A stretch of DNA of 64,000 nucleotides from Paenibacillus pedocola (GTDB taxonomy: Bacteria; Bacillota; Bacilli; Paenibacillales; Paenibacillaceae). Where the stretch lies: the NCBI RefSeq assembly GCF_031599675.1, contig NZ_CP134223.1, forward strand, positions 5,022,001-5,086,000, given 5' to 3'. Every line of letters begins with the position of its first letter. The stretch's first letter is position 1. A model generated the notes under the pieces. The model was given only the letters and a program-made list of their open reading frames with translations, was not told where the DNA came from and did not search any database. Of this stretch, positions 1 through 8,745 are shown piece after piece. Made by a program: the position numbers and the translations under genes.

Positions 1-2129
1 ATCTTATGCCCGGCAGGGGGTTGAACGAAGTCGAAGCTCTGCTCATGCACGGTCTTCCCGCCCTGCCGGATAACGAATTCCGCCCTGACTTGCTGTGCAG
101 ACAGCGTGTCATTGTATACGTCGAAGTTGCGGGTAACTGGCTTATCGTCATAGAAGCAGCTATTATATTCGGCAGCGATGATCGTTGCCGGCTTGAACGC
201 CTCTGCCATAATCGCAAAGGCCGGATTAGGGGAGTACAACGGATACTCCTCCGGCAGCATTCCGTTGTTGATCGACAGCGAATAGGCCGGAATGACCCCC
301 GGCTTCACTCCGGCAGTATCCGTGCCGGAAGGCGGCAGGACAATGTCCCGCTCCGGCATCGCCTGCATGAAATAATGGGCGAAATTGAAGGTGGAGATGC
401 CGGACACTCCCTGCCGTCTGGCGTACTCCACAAACAGCCGCTCCTTCAGCGCCAGCCCCGCCGTGCTTTCATCTGCACCACGGTAAGCCTGCAGGCCGTT
501 GTACATGCTGCTGTTCTGCGGACAAATATACCACCAGCCGCCATGTTCCCCGAAAGTCAGCGGAACTGTCCGGTCCCACTGGCTGATCGTGCCGTCGATG
601 TTGTAATGACGGCTTTCCACTTCGGTATGTTCTTTTGGCAGCAGACGGTTGTCCCCTTCGGCGATTATCGCGCGGGTAGGATCAAGACTGCGGATCTCGG
701 CCATCAGGCCGGGCATATGCCCCTTGAAGCCGTCCCGCCCGTCCACCCAGCGCATTTCGTTCTGCAGGCTCCAGAGAATGACAGACGGATGGTTTTTGTC
801 GCGCTGCACCAGCCTCCGGACATGCTGCCGGCAGTTCTCCACATAAGCGGGATGGTCGGCCAGCATCGATTTGCCGGAGCCGTAAATCGCCGTTTCATCG
901 ATTAGGAGCATGCCCTCTTCATCAGCGATGCGCAGATAATCGGCAGGGTAGGGCTCGGCATGCAGCCGGATACTGTTGATACCAACCGCGCGGCAGATGC
1001 GGTACCAGTTGCGGATGTAGGCTTCGGTCATCTGCAGTCCGCCCTGAAAATGCCAGGAGTCACCGCGCAGATTGACCGGGATGCTGTTCAATATAAACTG
1101 TGGGCCATCGCACCAGAATTCGCGGAAACCAAAAACTACAGCATGCCTGTCGATAACCTCCCCGTCTTCGAGCAGCTCCAGCACCGCATTGTACAGAAAC
1201 GGCTCCTCCGGGCTCCACAGCCTGGCGTTGCTCCAGTCCAGCTGGAATGAAGCACTGTATACTTCCCCGCCCCGTTCGTTTTCACAACGTCTAAGACTCT
1301 CCGCTGCGAGGGCATCCACATGTTCGGCCGCGCACTCCGCAGACAACACCGGACTGGATTCAGCTTCTAATCTATAATGTTCCGCTCTATACTGTTCCGC
1401 CCCTGGCCCTTCCGCAGACTGCTCTAGCACACCTTTTTCCCATATGCTCAGCTTTACCGTAAGCGGGCCGCGGGCCGCTGCTGTGTCTGTCCCGGCAGCA
1501 AGCGCCTGCACCCCGATCCGCCCTTCCCTGACGGAAGTCCGGATCGTTACGTCCTCCAGCGCCATTAAGGGGTAACCCTCCAGATACACGTCCTGCCAGA
1601 TCCCCCGGCTGATTCTTCCATACCAGGAGCCCATAAGCCCGGTGATTTTGGACATGCCGCCGGGAAGCGTCACGGTATCAAATCCGCCGCACACCACATG
1701 CAGCTGATGCTCCTGGCCCTGCTTTACTATGGAAGTAATGTCGAGCCTCAGCGGTAAATACCCGTCTTCCCAGACACCAACCTCCTGCCGGTCCACATAA
1801 ATGACAGCCTTCTGCATAATACCGTCCAGCCGCAGTACGATCTGCTGCCCGGCCATACGCTCCGGGACGCGGAAGCTCCTGTGCAGTACACCCGCTTCCG
1901 CGGCATCCCATGCCTCCGGATAACCGTGAAGGTCAAACGGAGCATACGCATACTTCGGAATTTTGCCGAAGCTTTTGCCGTCCGGCTCCGGATAGGTCCT
2001 CCTCCAGCTGGAGGGCACCTGTACCTTGCGGGCTTCATACATTATTTTTTCGGGAAGCCTGCGGCATTGCGGCTGATCGTAGAGGGGCATGAAATCCCAT
2101 TCCCCGTTTAGACATAGCAGATTACGCAT
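1..2129 (-). CDS. Glycoside hydrolase family 2 enzyme (beta-galactosidase/beta-glucuronidase type), 3' end outside the window
   Basis: The first ~709 residues are present and the C-terminus lies beyond base 1. The N-terminus (MRNLLCLNGEWDF) is followed by a GH2 jelly-roll sugar-binding domain, an immunoglobulin-like domain and a TIM barrel. The barrel carries the likely acid/base Glu in LQNEM (codon near 756-758) and the likely nucleophile Glu in FGEHGGW (codon near 546-548), so the enzyme looks active. No signal peptide is visible, so it probably acts in the cytoplasm on imported oligosaccharides. The ATG overlaps the end of the upstream gene by 8 bases, which implies translational coupling. 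GH2 substrates (beta-galactoside, glucuronide, mannoside and others) cannot be told apart here; the locus suggests a side-chain sugar of a fucosylated glycan (inference). Confidence 0.88.
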   Translation of the reverse strand, partial: MRNLLCLNGEWDFMPLYDQPQCRRLPEKIMYEARKVQVPSSWRRTYPEPDGKSFGKIPKYAYAPFDLHGYPEAWDAAEAGVLHRSFRVPERMAGQQIVLRLDGIMQKAVIYVDRQEVGVWEDGYLPLRLDITSIVKQGQEHQLHVVCGGFDTVTLPGGMSKITGLMGSWYGRISRGIWQDVYLEGYPLMALEDVTIRTSVREGRIGVQALAAGTDTAAARGPLTVKLSIWEKGVLEQSAEGPGAEQYRAEHYRLEAESSPVLSAECAAEHVDALAAESLRRCENERGGEVYSASFQLDWSNARLWSPEEPFLYNAVLELLEDGEVIDRHAVVFGFREFWCDGPQFILNSIPVNLRGDSWHFQGGLQMTEAYIRNWYRICRAVGINSIRLHAEPYPADYLRIADEEGMLLIDETAIYGSGKSMLADHPAYVENCRQHVRRLVQRDKNHPSVILWSLQNEMRWVDGRDGFKGHMPGLMAEIRSLDPTRAIIAEGDNRLLPKEHTEVESRHYNIDGTISQWDRTVPLTFGEHGGWWYICPQNSSMYNGLQAYRGADESTAGLALKERLFVEYARRQGVSGISTFNFAHYFMQAMPERDIVLPPSGTDTAGVKPGVIPAYSLSINNGMLPEEYPLYSPNPAFAIMAEAFKPATIIAAEYNSCFYDDKPVTRNFDVYNDTLSAQQVRAEFVIRQGGKTVHEQSFDFVQPPAGHK

Positions 2130-2802
2130 CTCTTATTCCCAGCTTTCCGGCGAAGGAGCATACCTCGAGCACCAGCGTAAGCTTGCGCCACAGCTCCTGG
2201 CCCTCAGGTGCTCCCTCCCATTTGATAAAATGCGGCTCCATCACTTCCGCCCAGTTATCCGGACGCAGCGATGTCTTCAGTTTTCCTTCATAGGGGGCAG
2301 GCTCCCGGGTATCCGGCTGCTCCGCATAAAAAAACAGCACATTCTCATGCAGCCCGATGATTCCGTATTTATCGCCGTCCCCAGGCCGTTCCTCCTGGTA
2401 TTGATAGTGGTAGTAAACGTAGCTGGCAGCCTCTTCAGGCTTCAGCAGCGCAAGCCGTCCGTAAGGCTTGCCTTCAGGACTGCGGCGTTCCCAGTGCTGC
2501 GCTGAAACCGGATGCTGGTAATGAAAAATATCCGTCAGCGGCGCCCAGCGGCGTCCCCTTTCCCCTCCGGGCCAAACGGCAAGCTGCTCCGAGGCTCCCG
2601 GCAGCAAAGCTTCCGGGGGAACCGGCGCCCCCGCACATTCATAATAAAGAAACAGCTGGCTGCTGCAGGCAAACAGGCTCAAATGGTCTACATGCAGCCG
2701 GTCCATGGCTTCGGTAAGCGGAAGTGAGATTTCCCGGCTGCGGAAAAAATCAGCCGCTTCCCTGCCTTCCGGCCCCTCCGCTCTGTATAAACAGCGCTTC
2801 AT
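2122..2802 (-). CDS. Tandem RhaM-like (DUF718-type) dimeric alpha/beta-barrel protein
   Basis: 226 residues, no signal peptide or membrane segment. The ATG at 2802 is chosen because GGGAGG lies 6 nt upstream; an ATG 11 codons earlier has no ribosome site. Two halves each resemble the L-rhamnose mutarotase fold: an amphipathic stretch, an 'LFLYYE' or 'LFFYAE' strand, and a Trp-rich segment (RRWAPLTDIFHY in the first half, NWAEVMEPHFIKW in the second). The second half keeps a Tyr-x-x-x-His arrangement (YVYYHY) like the RhaM catalytic His region; the first half does not. It is translationally coupled to the GH2 gene. Family assignment comes from remembered sequence similarity. A mutarotase or sugar-binding role is plausible but unproven. 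Confidence 0.65.
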   Translation of the reverse strand: MKRCLYRAEGPEGREAADFFRSREISLPLTEAMDRLHVDHLSLFACSSQLFLYYECAGAPVPPEALLPGASEQLAVWPGGERGRRWAPLTDIFHYQHPVSAQHWERRSPEGKPYGRLALLKPEEAASYVYYHYQYQEERPGDGDKYGIIGLHENVLFFYAEQPDTREPAPYEGKLKTSLRPDNWAEVMEPHFIKWEGAPEGQELWRKLTLVLEVCSFAGKLGIRDA

Positions 2803-2857
2803 GCTGCACCTCCCTATCGTTTGGTTCACTCTCATGTTACCGTATACAAACTGCCCC

Positions 2858-2899
2858 CGCCTTGACGATGGCGACCTTGTTTAGCATGATAACGACATG
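2858..2899. promoter_or_regulatory. Copy A of a two-copy 42-bp regulatory block
   Basis: This intergenic block upstream of the minus-strand RhaM-like/GH2 pair matches 14113-14154 at 34 of 42 positions. Read on the plus strand it has TTGACG, 17 bases, CATGAT, then an ATG at the expected +1. That ATG opens only 9 codons before a stop, so the plus-strand reading probably has no product here. It more likely marks an activator site for the minus-strand genes, or a remnant of a divergent regulator promoter (inference). Confidence 0.5.
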
Positions 2900-3005
2900 C
2901 GCTTACTACTCGTTTCCAGCCTAGTTCCCTGCTTCTTTCAGGACATTCCCCACCCTCCGGTAAGCGCAAAAGCGCCCTCCCCGCAGGAAGAGCGCTCACG
3001 AAGAT

Positions 3006-6000
3006 TTAAGGTAAAACCGAGAAGGTGATGTCATCGAACAGCATGTAGGCGAAGCCGCTGGTGTAGAAGCCGACTTTACCAGACGGCCGATGGCCCGGAT
3101 CACTGCCGGACAGTCTTGGTGAACCGTCCACAAATACAGAGATATCGCCGTCCTTGGCCGTTACCTTCACCGCATACTCCGTGTCCGGCTGCAGGTCATG
3201 TCCCGGGAGGACAGTCTCGGTAAGCTTCTGCCAGGCTGTGTTATACAGAATCCAGGCTGAAGTTCCATCGGCCCGGGTGCGGTAACCGATCCGGGTAGAG
3301 CCGGTGCTGTCCTGGCGGTCGAAGATGTACAGGATGCCGTTATCAGGCATCACAGACGGTGTCTTTAGCACGAAATCCAGCTGATAGGACGTAAAGCTGC
3401 GGTCGAGCAAAGCAGTCGCCCCGTTCAGAAGCTTATAGCGGCGGTTCCCGTCCGGATCAGCCGCAATGCTGCGGTTCGGATCTACCGGCCAGCCGTTCCC
3501 CCCGTTCTCAAAGCCTGTCTCATGCATAATATTGGAAACCGTTATTGCAATATCGGCTTTAATTAACGGATTTACCGTTGACACGGCCGAGATGATTGTC
3601 TGCCCTTCATAAACTGCCTCAACCACTCCCGTACTGTCCACCGTAGCCACCGCCGGGTTGGCCGACTGCCAGGTAACGCCCGTCTCCGGTGTATCCGACG
3701 GATCAAAGGCCAGCTGCAATTGCCGCTGTTCCCCGGCGGCGAGACGCACGCTGCTCTCTGCCGGGATGATCCCGGCAAGCTCGGTAGTCAGTGCCTTGAA
3801 CTGAATGTCATCGAACAGCATATGGCTGACATTGCTGACGTAGAAGCCTACTTTACCTTCCGCATTGTGTCCCGGATCATTGCCCTTCAGGCGAAACGCT
3901 CCGTCCAGATAGACGCTGATATCACCGCCCTTAACGAGCATTTTGACCGCATATTCCGTATTCGGCTGCAGGTCGTGATGAGGGAGCTTCACTTCCTTCA
4001 GTACGGTCCACGCTGAGTTGTAGAGCAGCCAGGCCGAGGTCCCGTCTGCCCGCGTCTTGTAGCCAATCCGGCTGGAGCCGCTGCTGGCCTGGCGGTCAAA
4101 AATATACAGGGTCACATTGTCCCCCATCGTCTCTGGGGTCTTCAGCCTGAAGCTCAGCTCATATTCAGAGAAGCTTTTAGGACTAAGCGCCGAGGCTCCA
4201 TTCAGCACCTTATACCAGCGGTTGCCGTCAAGCTTCACAATGCTGCGGTTCCCGTCCTGGACCCAGCCGTTGGCGCCGGACTCGAAATCGGTGAAATCCA
4301 TCACGCCGTCGCCCGCTTCTACCGTGACATTAACCGAAGCTGTCAGCAGCGGATTTTCCGCCGATGCCACGGTGATCACCGTGTTGCCGACCGCTTGGCC
4401 GGTGACTACGCCTGCGCCATCCACAACCGCGATGCCGGGATCGGCTGAGGTGAAGGTCAGCGCGGGATTATCCGCATTCCACGGAAGGACTGCCGTCTGC
4501 AGCTTTACACTTTTCCAGCGGTCCACGGTAATTTCGCTGTCATAAGCGACCACCCCCTGGATAGGATGGCTTATAGGTCCTGCCGTCGTACCTGCTTTAC
4601 CGGTTAGGCCGATTTCTGCGAATGGAATGTCAGGGAACCCGGGTATGGTAGCGAATACTTCCGCATCCGGCCGGAGCGACAGGTCGCCACCCGCCAGATT
4701 GGTGAAGCCGGGATCCTCCGTGGTCACCCAGTTATCTGCATACTGAACCAGCCCGAATTTGTCGTATGCCCCATATACATTGGTCGTTACACTGCGCGGA
4801 AGCGACGGATTATAGACGACATTCCCCTGAAACGTATTGGTGTCAGGATAATAACGGTTCTCCGTGAAGAAATTCGCCAGCTCCGGGTATTTGGTCATAT
4901 AAGGCGTTCCTGTAAAATTGTTATTTGCCGCAAACAGCGCCTGCCACTTCGGCATGTAATTCAGCGGCACCTGATCATCCGGCTCGTCGCCGAGAAACAT
5001 ATCAGCGTAGTCATAGGGGACCTTACTGTCGATAAAAATATTGTTACGGGTCAGAATATGCGCCCCGCCGTTGTTTTTAATGGCCGAATTGCCCATTTTG
5101 TAAAAGATATTTTCGTCTATGGTAAGTCCCATGGTGAAATTATCGGGATATACCCCTTCCACCCCGGCTTTGGTTTCACCGATATTGTGAAAGTAGTTAC
5201 GCCTGATGACCGTGCCCCGTTCCTGTGGCTGCTCACCCGCATTCATGTAGATGGCACCAAGGTCGGAGAAGGTTGTACATACATCGTAGATTTCGTTATA
5301 CTCCACAACATGGTCGTTGCCGAAGATCAGCACACCGGGATGGGGCGCATCATGCAGCTCATTATGTGACATCCGGTTGCCGACACCTGACAGCAGAACA
5401 CCGGGGTTATAGGCTTTGTGATAGTAGGCAAAATCATGGATATGCGAATTTTCCACGGCATTATTCCCCGGCTGCAGCGTCGTTTTGTTGCCCCCCGCCA
5501 GCGTGACGGCCGTACCGCCGATATGATGAATGTGGGTGCTGATGATGGCGTGGTCCGTACCCGGTGCTCCGTCGAAAATATTGTAATAAAACCGGCTCTG
5601 CGTATTGACCAGCACACCGCTGTTAGTGAAATTACGGATTTCGCTGTTCAGGATCCGCATGTGACTTCCGCCCATGAACACGGCTGCCGAATCGCGGCCG
5701 TTCTCCAGCACCAGCTCAGAGAAATCGATGTATGATGCATCCAGCGCGTTGATCATCGGCGTCTTCAGCATCGTCACTTCAATATCCGGGTCCGCTGCTG
5801 CAAACTCGGCGTTCGGCAGGAAATACAGCTTGCCGGCCTGGCGGTCGATGTAATATTCACCGGGCATATCAATTTCCTCGAGCAGATTTTGCGCAAAATG
5901 AAAATCCGGATACCAGTTTTTGAAGAGGCCGCTCATTTCCCCGTAACGGAGCGTGATGCTTTTGGCGGCTGTATCGATAGAGGCAATTTTGTTGTACGAC

Positions 6001-6779
6001 CATTCCCAGCTGTAGCCAAAAATGCCGTCCAGCCAGATGTCGTCAGCCTGTGTCCAGTACTGCGGCCGGTCATACGTATACGTGAAGGTGCCTCCGCGCG
6101 TATGCACTTCCCCGTTCGGATCCTTCCGCGTCGGGCCCGGATCAAGAATTTCATCCATCTGCACCGTGCTTTCGTTGGGCCAGCGGGCCAGTGTCATGCC
6201 CTGCCCGGCCACATACAATTCCATCGGCGGGACCTGGCTCAGATCATTGGCCAGATAATATCCATGGCGGCTAAGCTGGCCGTAATCGGTGATTCCGAGC
6301 GCTGCCAGATCGGCCGTCAGTACTTTCGTTCTCGCCTCTGTACTGATGATACGGCTGAGTACAGCCGGGTCAGTAACCGGAACGAACGCAGACTTGGCAA
6401 GCTGCTCCGCACCTGACAACGTCACGGACTCCCCCGGATAAGCAGTGTAAGTGATCGGCTTGCCCGCTTCCCCTGAATCCTGCTGCCGCAATTCGAAGCT
6501 GGCCGTCCGTTCATACCTTCCTTCGCGTAAATATACAGTGACGCCGCCATTCGGCAATCCTTTCTTTGCCTTCAAAGAACGGATGGTATCACGTGCCTTC
6601 TCAAGCGTCAGAAACGGGGCATCTTTTGTCCCGTTATTGGAATCGCTTCCATTTGTAGCTACATAAAAAGCCTTCCCGGATGTCTTCTCCTCAGCAGATG
6701 CAGAAGATGCAAAGGGTGGACAGGGAGTCATCATGAACAACAGACCGGCCATAAGCGCTGCAAGCAACCTTTTTCTCAC
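3006..6779 (-). CDS. Secreted right-handed beta-helix protein with two Big2 and two LamG-like modules (GH141-like candidate)
   Basis: 1257 residues from a GTG start at 6779, chosen because AGGAAGAGGAG lies 5 nt upstream; the next ATG upstream has no ribosome site. Residues ~1-30 form a signal peptide (RKRLLAALMAGLLFM core, then ASSASA). From ~35 to ~650 comes a right-handed parallel beta-helix opening with FYVATNGSDSNNGT, and GGVTVYLREGRY is typical of secreted polysaccharide-active helix proteins. The last ~490 residues are two tandem copies of a Big2 Ig-like domain followed by a concanavalin-like module (both contain LYIFDRQ, TRADGTSAW and MLFDDI). The N-terminal pattern recalls GH141, a family with an alpha-L-fucosidase, which would fit the neighbouring fuc operon. 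That is an inference; a lyase or binding protein is also possible. Confidence 0.8.
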   Translation of the reverse strand: MRKRLLAALMAGLLFMMTPCPPFASSASAEEKTSGKAFYVATNGSDSNNGTKDAPFLTLEKARDTIRSLKAKKGLPNGGVTVYLREGRYERTASFELRQQDSGEAGKPITYTAYPGESVTLSGAEQLAKSAFVPVTDPAVLSRIISTEARTKVLTADLAALGITDYGQLSRHGYYLANDLSQVPPMELYVAGQGMTLARWPNESTVQMDEILDPGPTRKDPNGEVHTRGGTFTYTYDRPQYWTQADDIWLDGIFGYSWEWSYNKIASIDTAAKSITLRYGEMSGLFKNWYPDFHFAQNLLEEIDMPGEYYIDRQAGKLYFLPNAEFAAADPDIEVTMLKTPMINALDASYIDFSELVLENGRDSAAVFMGGSHMRILNSEIRNFTNSGVLVNTQSRFYYNIFDGAPGTDHAIISTHIHHIGGTAVTLAGGNKTTLQPGNNAVENSHIHDFAYYHKAYNPGVLLSGVGNRMSHNELHDAPHPGVLIFGNDHVVEYNEIYDVCTTFSDLGAIYMNAGEQPQERGTVIRRNYFHNIGETKAGVEGVYPDNFTMGLTIDENIFYKMGNSAIKNNGGAHILTRNNIFIDSKVPYDYADMFLGDEPDDQVPLNYMPKWQALFAANNNFTGTPYMTKYPELANFFTENRYYPDTNTFQGNVVYNPSLPRSVTTNVYGAYDKFGLVQYADNWVTTEDPGFTNLAGGDLSLRPDAEVFATIPGFPDIPFAEIGLTGKAGTTAGPISHPIQGVVAYDSEITVDRWKSVKLQTAVLPWNADNPALTFTSADPGIAVVDGAGVVTGQAVGNTVITVASAENPLLTASVNVTVEAGDGVMDFTDFESGANGWVQDGNRSIVKLDGNRWYKVLNGASALSPKSFSEYELSFRLKTPETMGDNVTLYIFDRQASSGSSRIGYKTRADGTSAWLLYNSAWTVLKEVKLPHHDLQPNTEYAVKMLVKGGDISVYLDGAFRLKGNDPGHNAEGKVGFYVSNVSHMLFDDIQFKALTTELAGIIPAESSVRLAAGEQRQLQLAFDPSDTPETGVTWQSANPAVATVDSTGVVEAVYEGQTIISAVSTVNPLIKADIAITVSNIMHETGFENGGNGWPVDPNRSIAADPDGNRRYKLLNGATALLDRSFTSYQLDFVLKTPSVMPDNGILYIFDRQDSTGSTRIGYRTRADGTSAWILYNTAWQKLTETVLPGHDLQPDTEYAVKVTAKDGDISVFVDGSPRLSGSDPGHRPSGKVGFYTSGFAYMLFDDITFSVLP

Positions 6780-6975
6780 CAAAGCTCCTCTTCCTTTCCA
6801 TGTGGGAATGTTGACGGCCACGCCTGTATTTTTCCTAAGCGCAGCCGCCTTTGAGCAGCAGGTTCTTCCGAGTTCCTCCAGCGGTACAGGTGTATCTCTA
6901 TATAGTTTGAACTTGTGATTTTACCATTTTGGATTGGCCGTGACTCCAGAGAATATTTGGACTTCCGGCCGCTGT

Positions 6976-7027
6976 TGTCTGCAGATTTCTTGATTTATAC
7001 CGTTTCCACGGTTGAAATCCGCAGACA
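6976..7027. repeat. Imperfect 14-bp inverted repeat upstream of the beta-helix gene
   Basis: Arms TGTCTGCAGATTTC (6976-6989) and GAAATCCGCAGACA (7014-7027) pair with one mismatch around a 24-base loop. No U-run follows on either strand, so a simple terminator is unlikely. It sits in the 376-base gap (6780-7155) between the solute-binding lipoprotein and the beta-helix gene and could be an operator or an RNA hairpin affecting readthrough. A second short hairpin at 7046-7064 also lacks a U-run. I see nothing else definite in this gap. Confidence 0.45.
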
Positions 7028-7155
7028 GCCTATGCTTCCGATGCTAGCTTTCCTTCGGAAAGCTTTCAGGCGGACGCTAACACTCCTACAGTTCTAAAAT
7101 TCCCCTCCATCACTTTTCCTAATTTACTATTTTCAAGTTCAATCTATATAGCAGC

Positions 7156-8709
7156 TTACTTCTTCAAGCCTTTATCCTTAAGGAATTGTTCGAATTGTTT
7201 GGTCACTTCCGCTACGTATTTCTCTTCGCCCGCTTCCTTCAGCTTGCCGTATAGTACAGGCCAGGTTTCTTCAAAATCCAGTGTTCCGGTAACAAGTCCG
7301 CGCTTGTATTCACCCCACACGGCATTCAGGTTGGCGATCTCTGTATTCACCGGCTCAGAATTGAACTTGAAGGCACCGACAGGGTTGACCTCGGAATCGG
7401 AATTGATCTTTTTGGTTTCCTCCCAGACGTTCTCCGGCTGGCCTTCCTTCAGATAAGAATTAAATACACTGCCAAACACCCAGTCCATATTCGGCAGATA
7501 CCGGGAATCCGGCAGCGCCTTGATGTAATCTCCTGTCGTCTTCTCGTAGTGAACACCGGCAATACCATTGCAGAGCAGATTGTACAGCTCCTTGTCGGTA
7601 TTCACCAGATTCAGCAGCATCATGGCCCGTTCCGGATTAGGGGCGGTGCGGCTGATCGACTGGTTGGTCGTCGCCGAGTAGCCGTTGGAGAACCAGTCGC
7701 TGAGCGGAACCGTGATGACCTCATTGCCGCCGTTTTTCGCCTTAACTTCGGCTTCTACCCCTGGCTTCAGCGTAACGTTGAAATCTACGGCAATCTGTCC
7801 TTTAGTCAAATAATCGTTCATCTTTTCAGTAGCAGCGTCTTTGTAAATGTAACCTTCTTTATACCATTTGCTGGCCAGCCGGAAATTGTCCAGCTCTTCT
7901 TCCGGATAGCGGTACAGCGTATAATTCGGATCATCTGTTTTGATGTAGAAATGGTCATCCAGTCCCGGAACTACCCAGTACTTGTCGTCATGCGACTGAG
8001 GATTGATAAAAGAAGTGCCGAATACGCCAAACGGAATAATATCCGGTTCATTCTGCTTAATCTGGGCCAGGAAAGGTTCAATATCGGCAATCTTTTTGAT
8101 GGAAGCGGTATCAAGTTTGTACTTGTCAGCAAACCGCTTCTGAATAATGAATCCGTAACGGGAGCCGTTGATCTGCTGGTTCGGGATACCGTAAATCTCC
8201 CCGTCAACCGAAAGACCGTCCCACATCACCTGCGGCACATCTGCTTTCAGCTCCGGCGCGTATTCATCCAGGAGAGCATCCATCGGCTGAATAGCTCCTT
8301 TGCGTACCAGCTCCTCCGGCTTGAGCATGTAACCAGTCCAGAGAATGTCGAACTTCTCGCCCGCTGCAAGCACAGTGTTCATCTTCTGCACATAGTCCCC
8401 GATGGCGACAGGCATCAGCTTGACGGTGGCGTTGATCTTTTCCTTCACAATCTTGTTAACTTCCTCTTGGACCTTCGCCTGGTCGGCCTGAAGCTGCGAC
8501 AGCGGATAATACCAGGTCAGTTCAACCGGCTTCAGCTCCCCGGCATTTCCCGAATCCGGTGCTGCGCTTTGCACACCTTCTGTACCGCTGCCTTCCGTAC
8601 TGCTTGCCCCGTTACCGTTAGCATTGCCGTTATTGTTGCCGCCGCAGCCGGACAGAACCGACGCCGCGAGCAATACAAACGCCAAAACCCCAAACAGTCT
8701 TTTTTTCAT
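7156..8709 (-). CDS. Extracellular solute-binding lipoprotein of a CUT1-type importer (LplA/YtcQ family)
   Basis: 517 residues from ATG 8709, which follows GGAGGTCACTCAA. The N-terminus MKKRLFGVLAFVLLAASVL then LSGCGG is a lipoprotein signal with Cys at the lipobox, followed by a Gly/Asn/Ser-rich tether. The mature part (ELTWYYPLSQ... to QFEQFLKDKG) matches the LplA/YtcQ group of oligosaccharide-binding proteins. It captures sugar outside the membrane and delivers it to the two permeases encoded just upstream. No ATPase gene is present; in this family a shared MsmX-type ATPase elsewhere usually drives transport. Substrate is unknown; the locus suggests a fucosylated or pectic oligosaccharide. 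Confidence 0.92.
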   Translation of the reverse strand: MKKRLFGVLAFVLLAASVLSGCGGNNNGNANGNGASSTEGSGTEGVQSAAPDSGNAGELKPVELTWYYPLSQLQADQAKVQEEVNKIVKEKINATVKLMPVAIGDYVQKMNTVLAAGEKFDILWTGYMLKPEELVRKGAIQPMDALLDEYAPELKADVPQVMWDGLSVDGEIYGIPNQQINGSRYGFIIQKRFADKYKLDTASIKKIADIEPFLAQIKQNEPDIIPFGVFGTSFINPQSHDDKYWVVPGLDDHFYIKTDDPNYTLYRYPEEELDNFRLASKWYKEGYIYKDAATEKMNDYLTKGQIAVDFNVTLKPGVEAEVKAKNGGNEVITVPLSDWFSNGYSATTNQSISRTAPNPERAMMLLNLVNTDKELYNLLCNGIAGVHYEKTTGDYIKALPDSRYLPNMDWVFGSVFNSYLKEGQPENVWEETKKINSDSEVNPVGAFKFNSEPVNTEIANLNAVWGEYKRGLVTGTLDFEETWPVLYGKLKEAGEEKYVAEVTKQFEQFLKDKGLKK

Positions 8710-8745
8710 TTGAGTGACCTCCTGTACTTTGTACATGATTGTATG

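Noticed and set aside
2862..2926. Plus-strand promoter-like TTGACG-17-CATGAT with a following ATG, as a driver of a small gene
   Set aside because: The frame stops after nine codons and the next gene is on the other strand; kept only as copy A of the repeated block.
7046..7064. Hairpin AGCTTTCC/GGAAAGCT as terminator of the importer operon
   Set aside because: No T-run on either strand.
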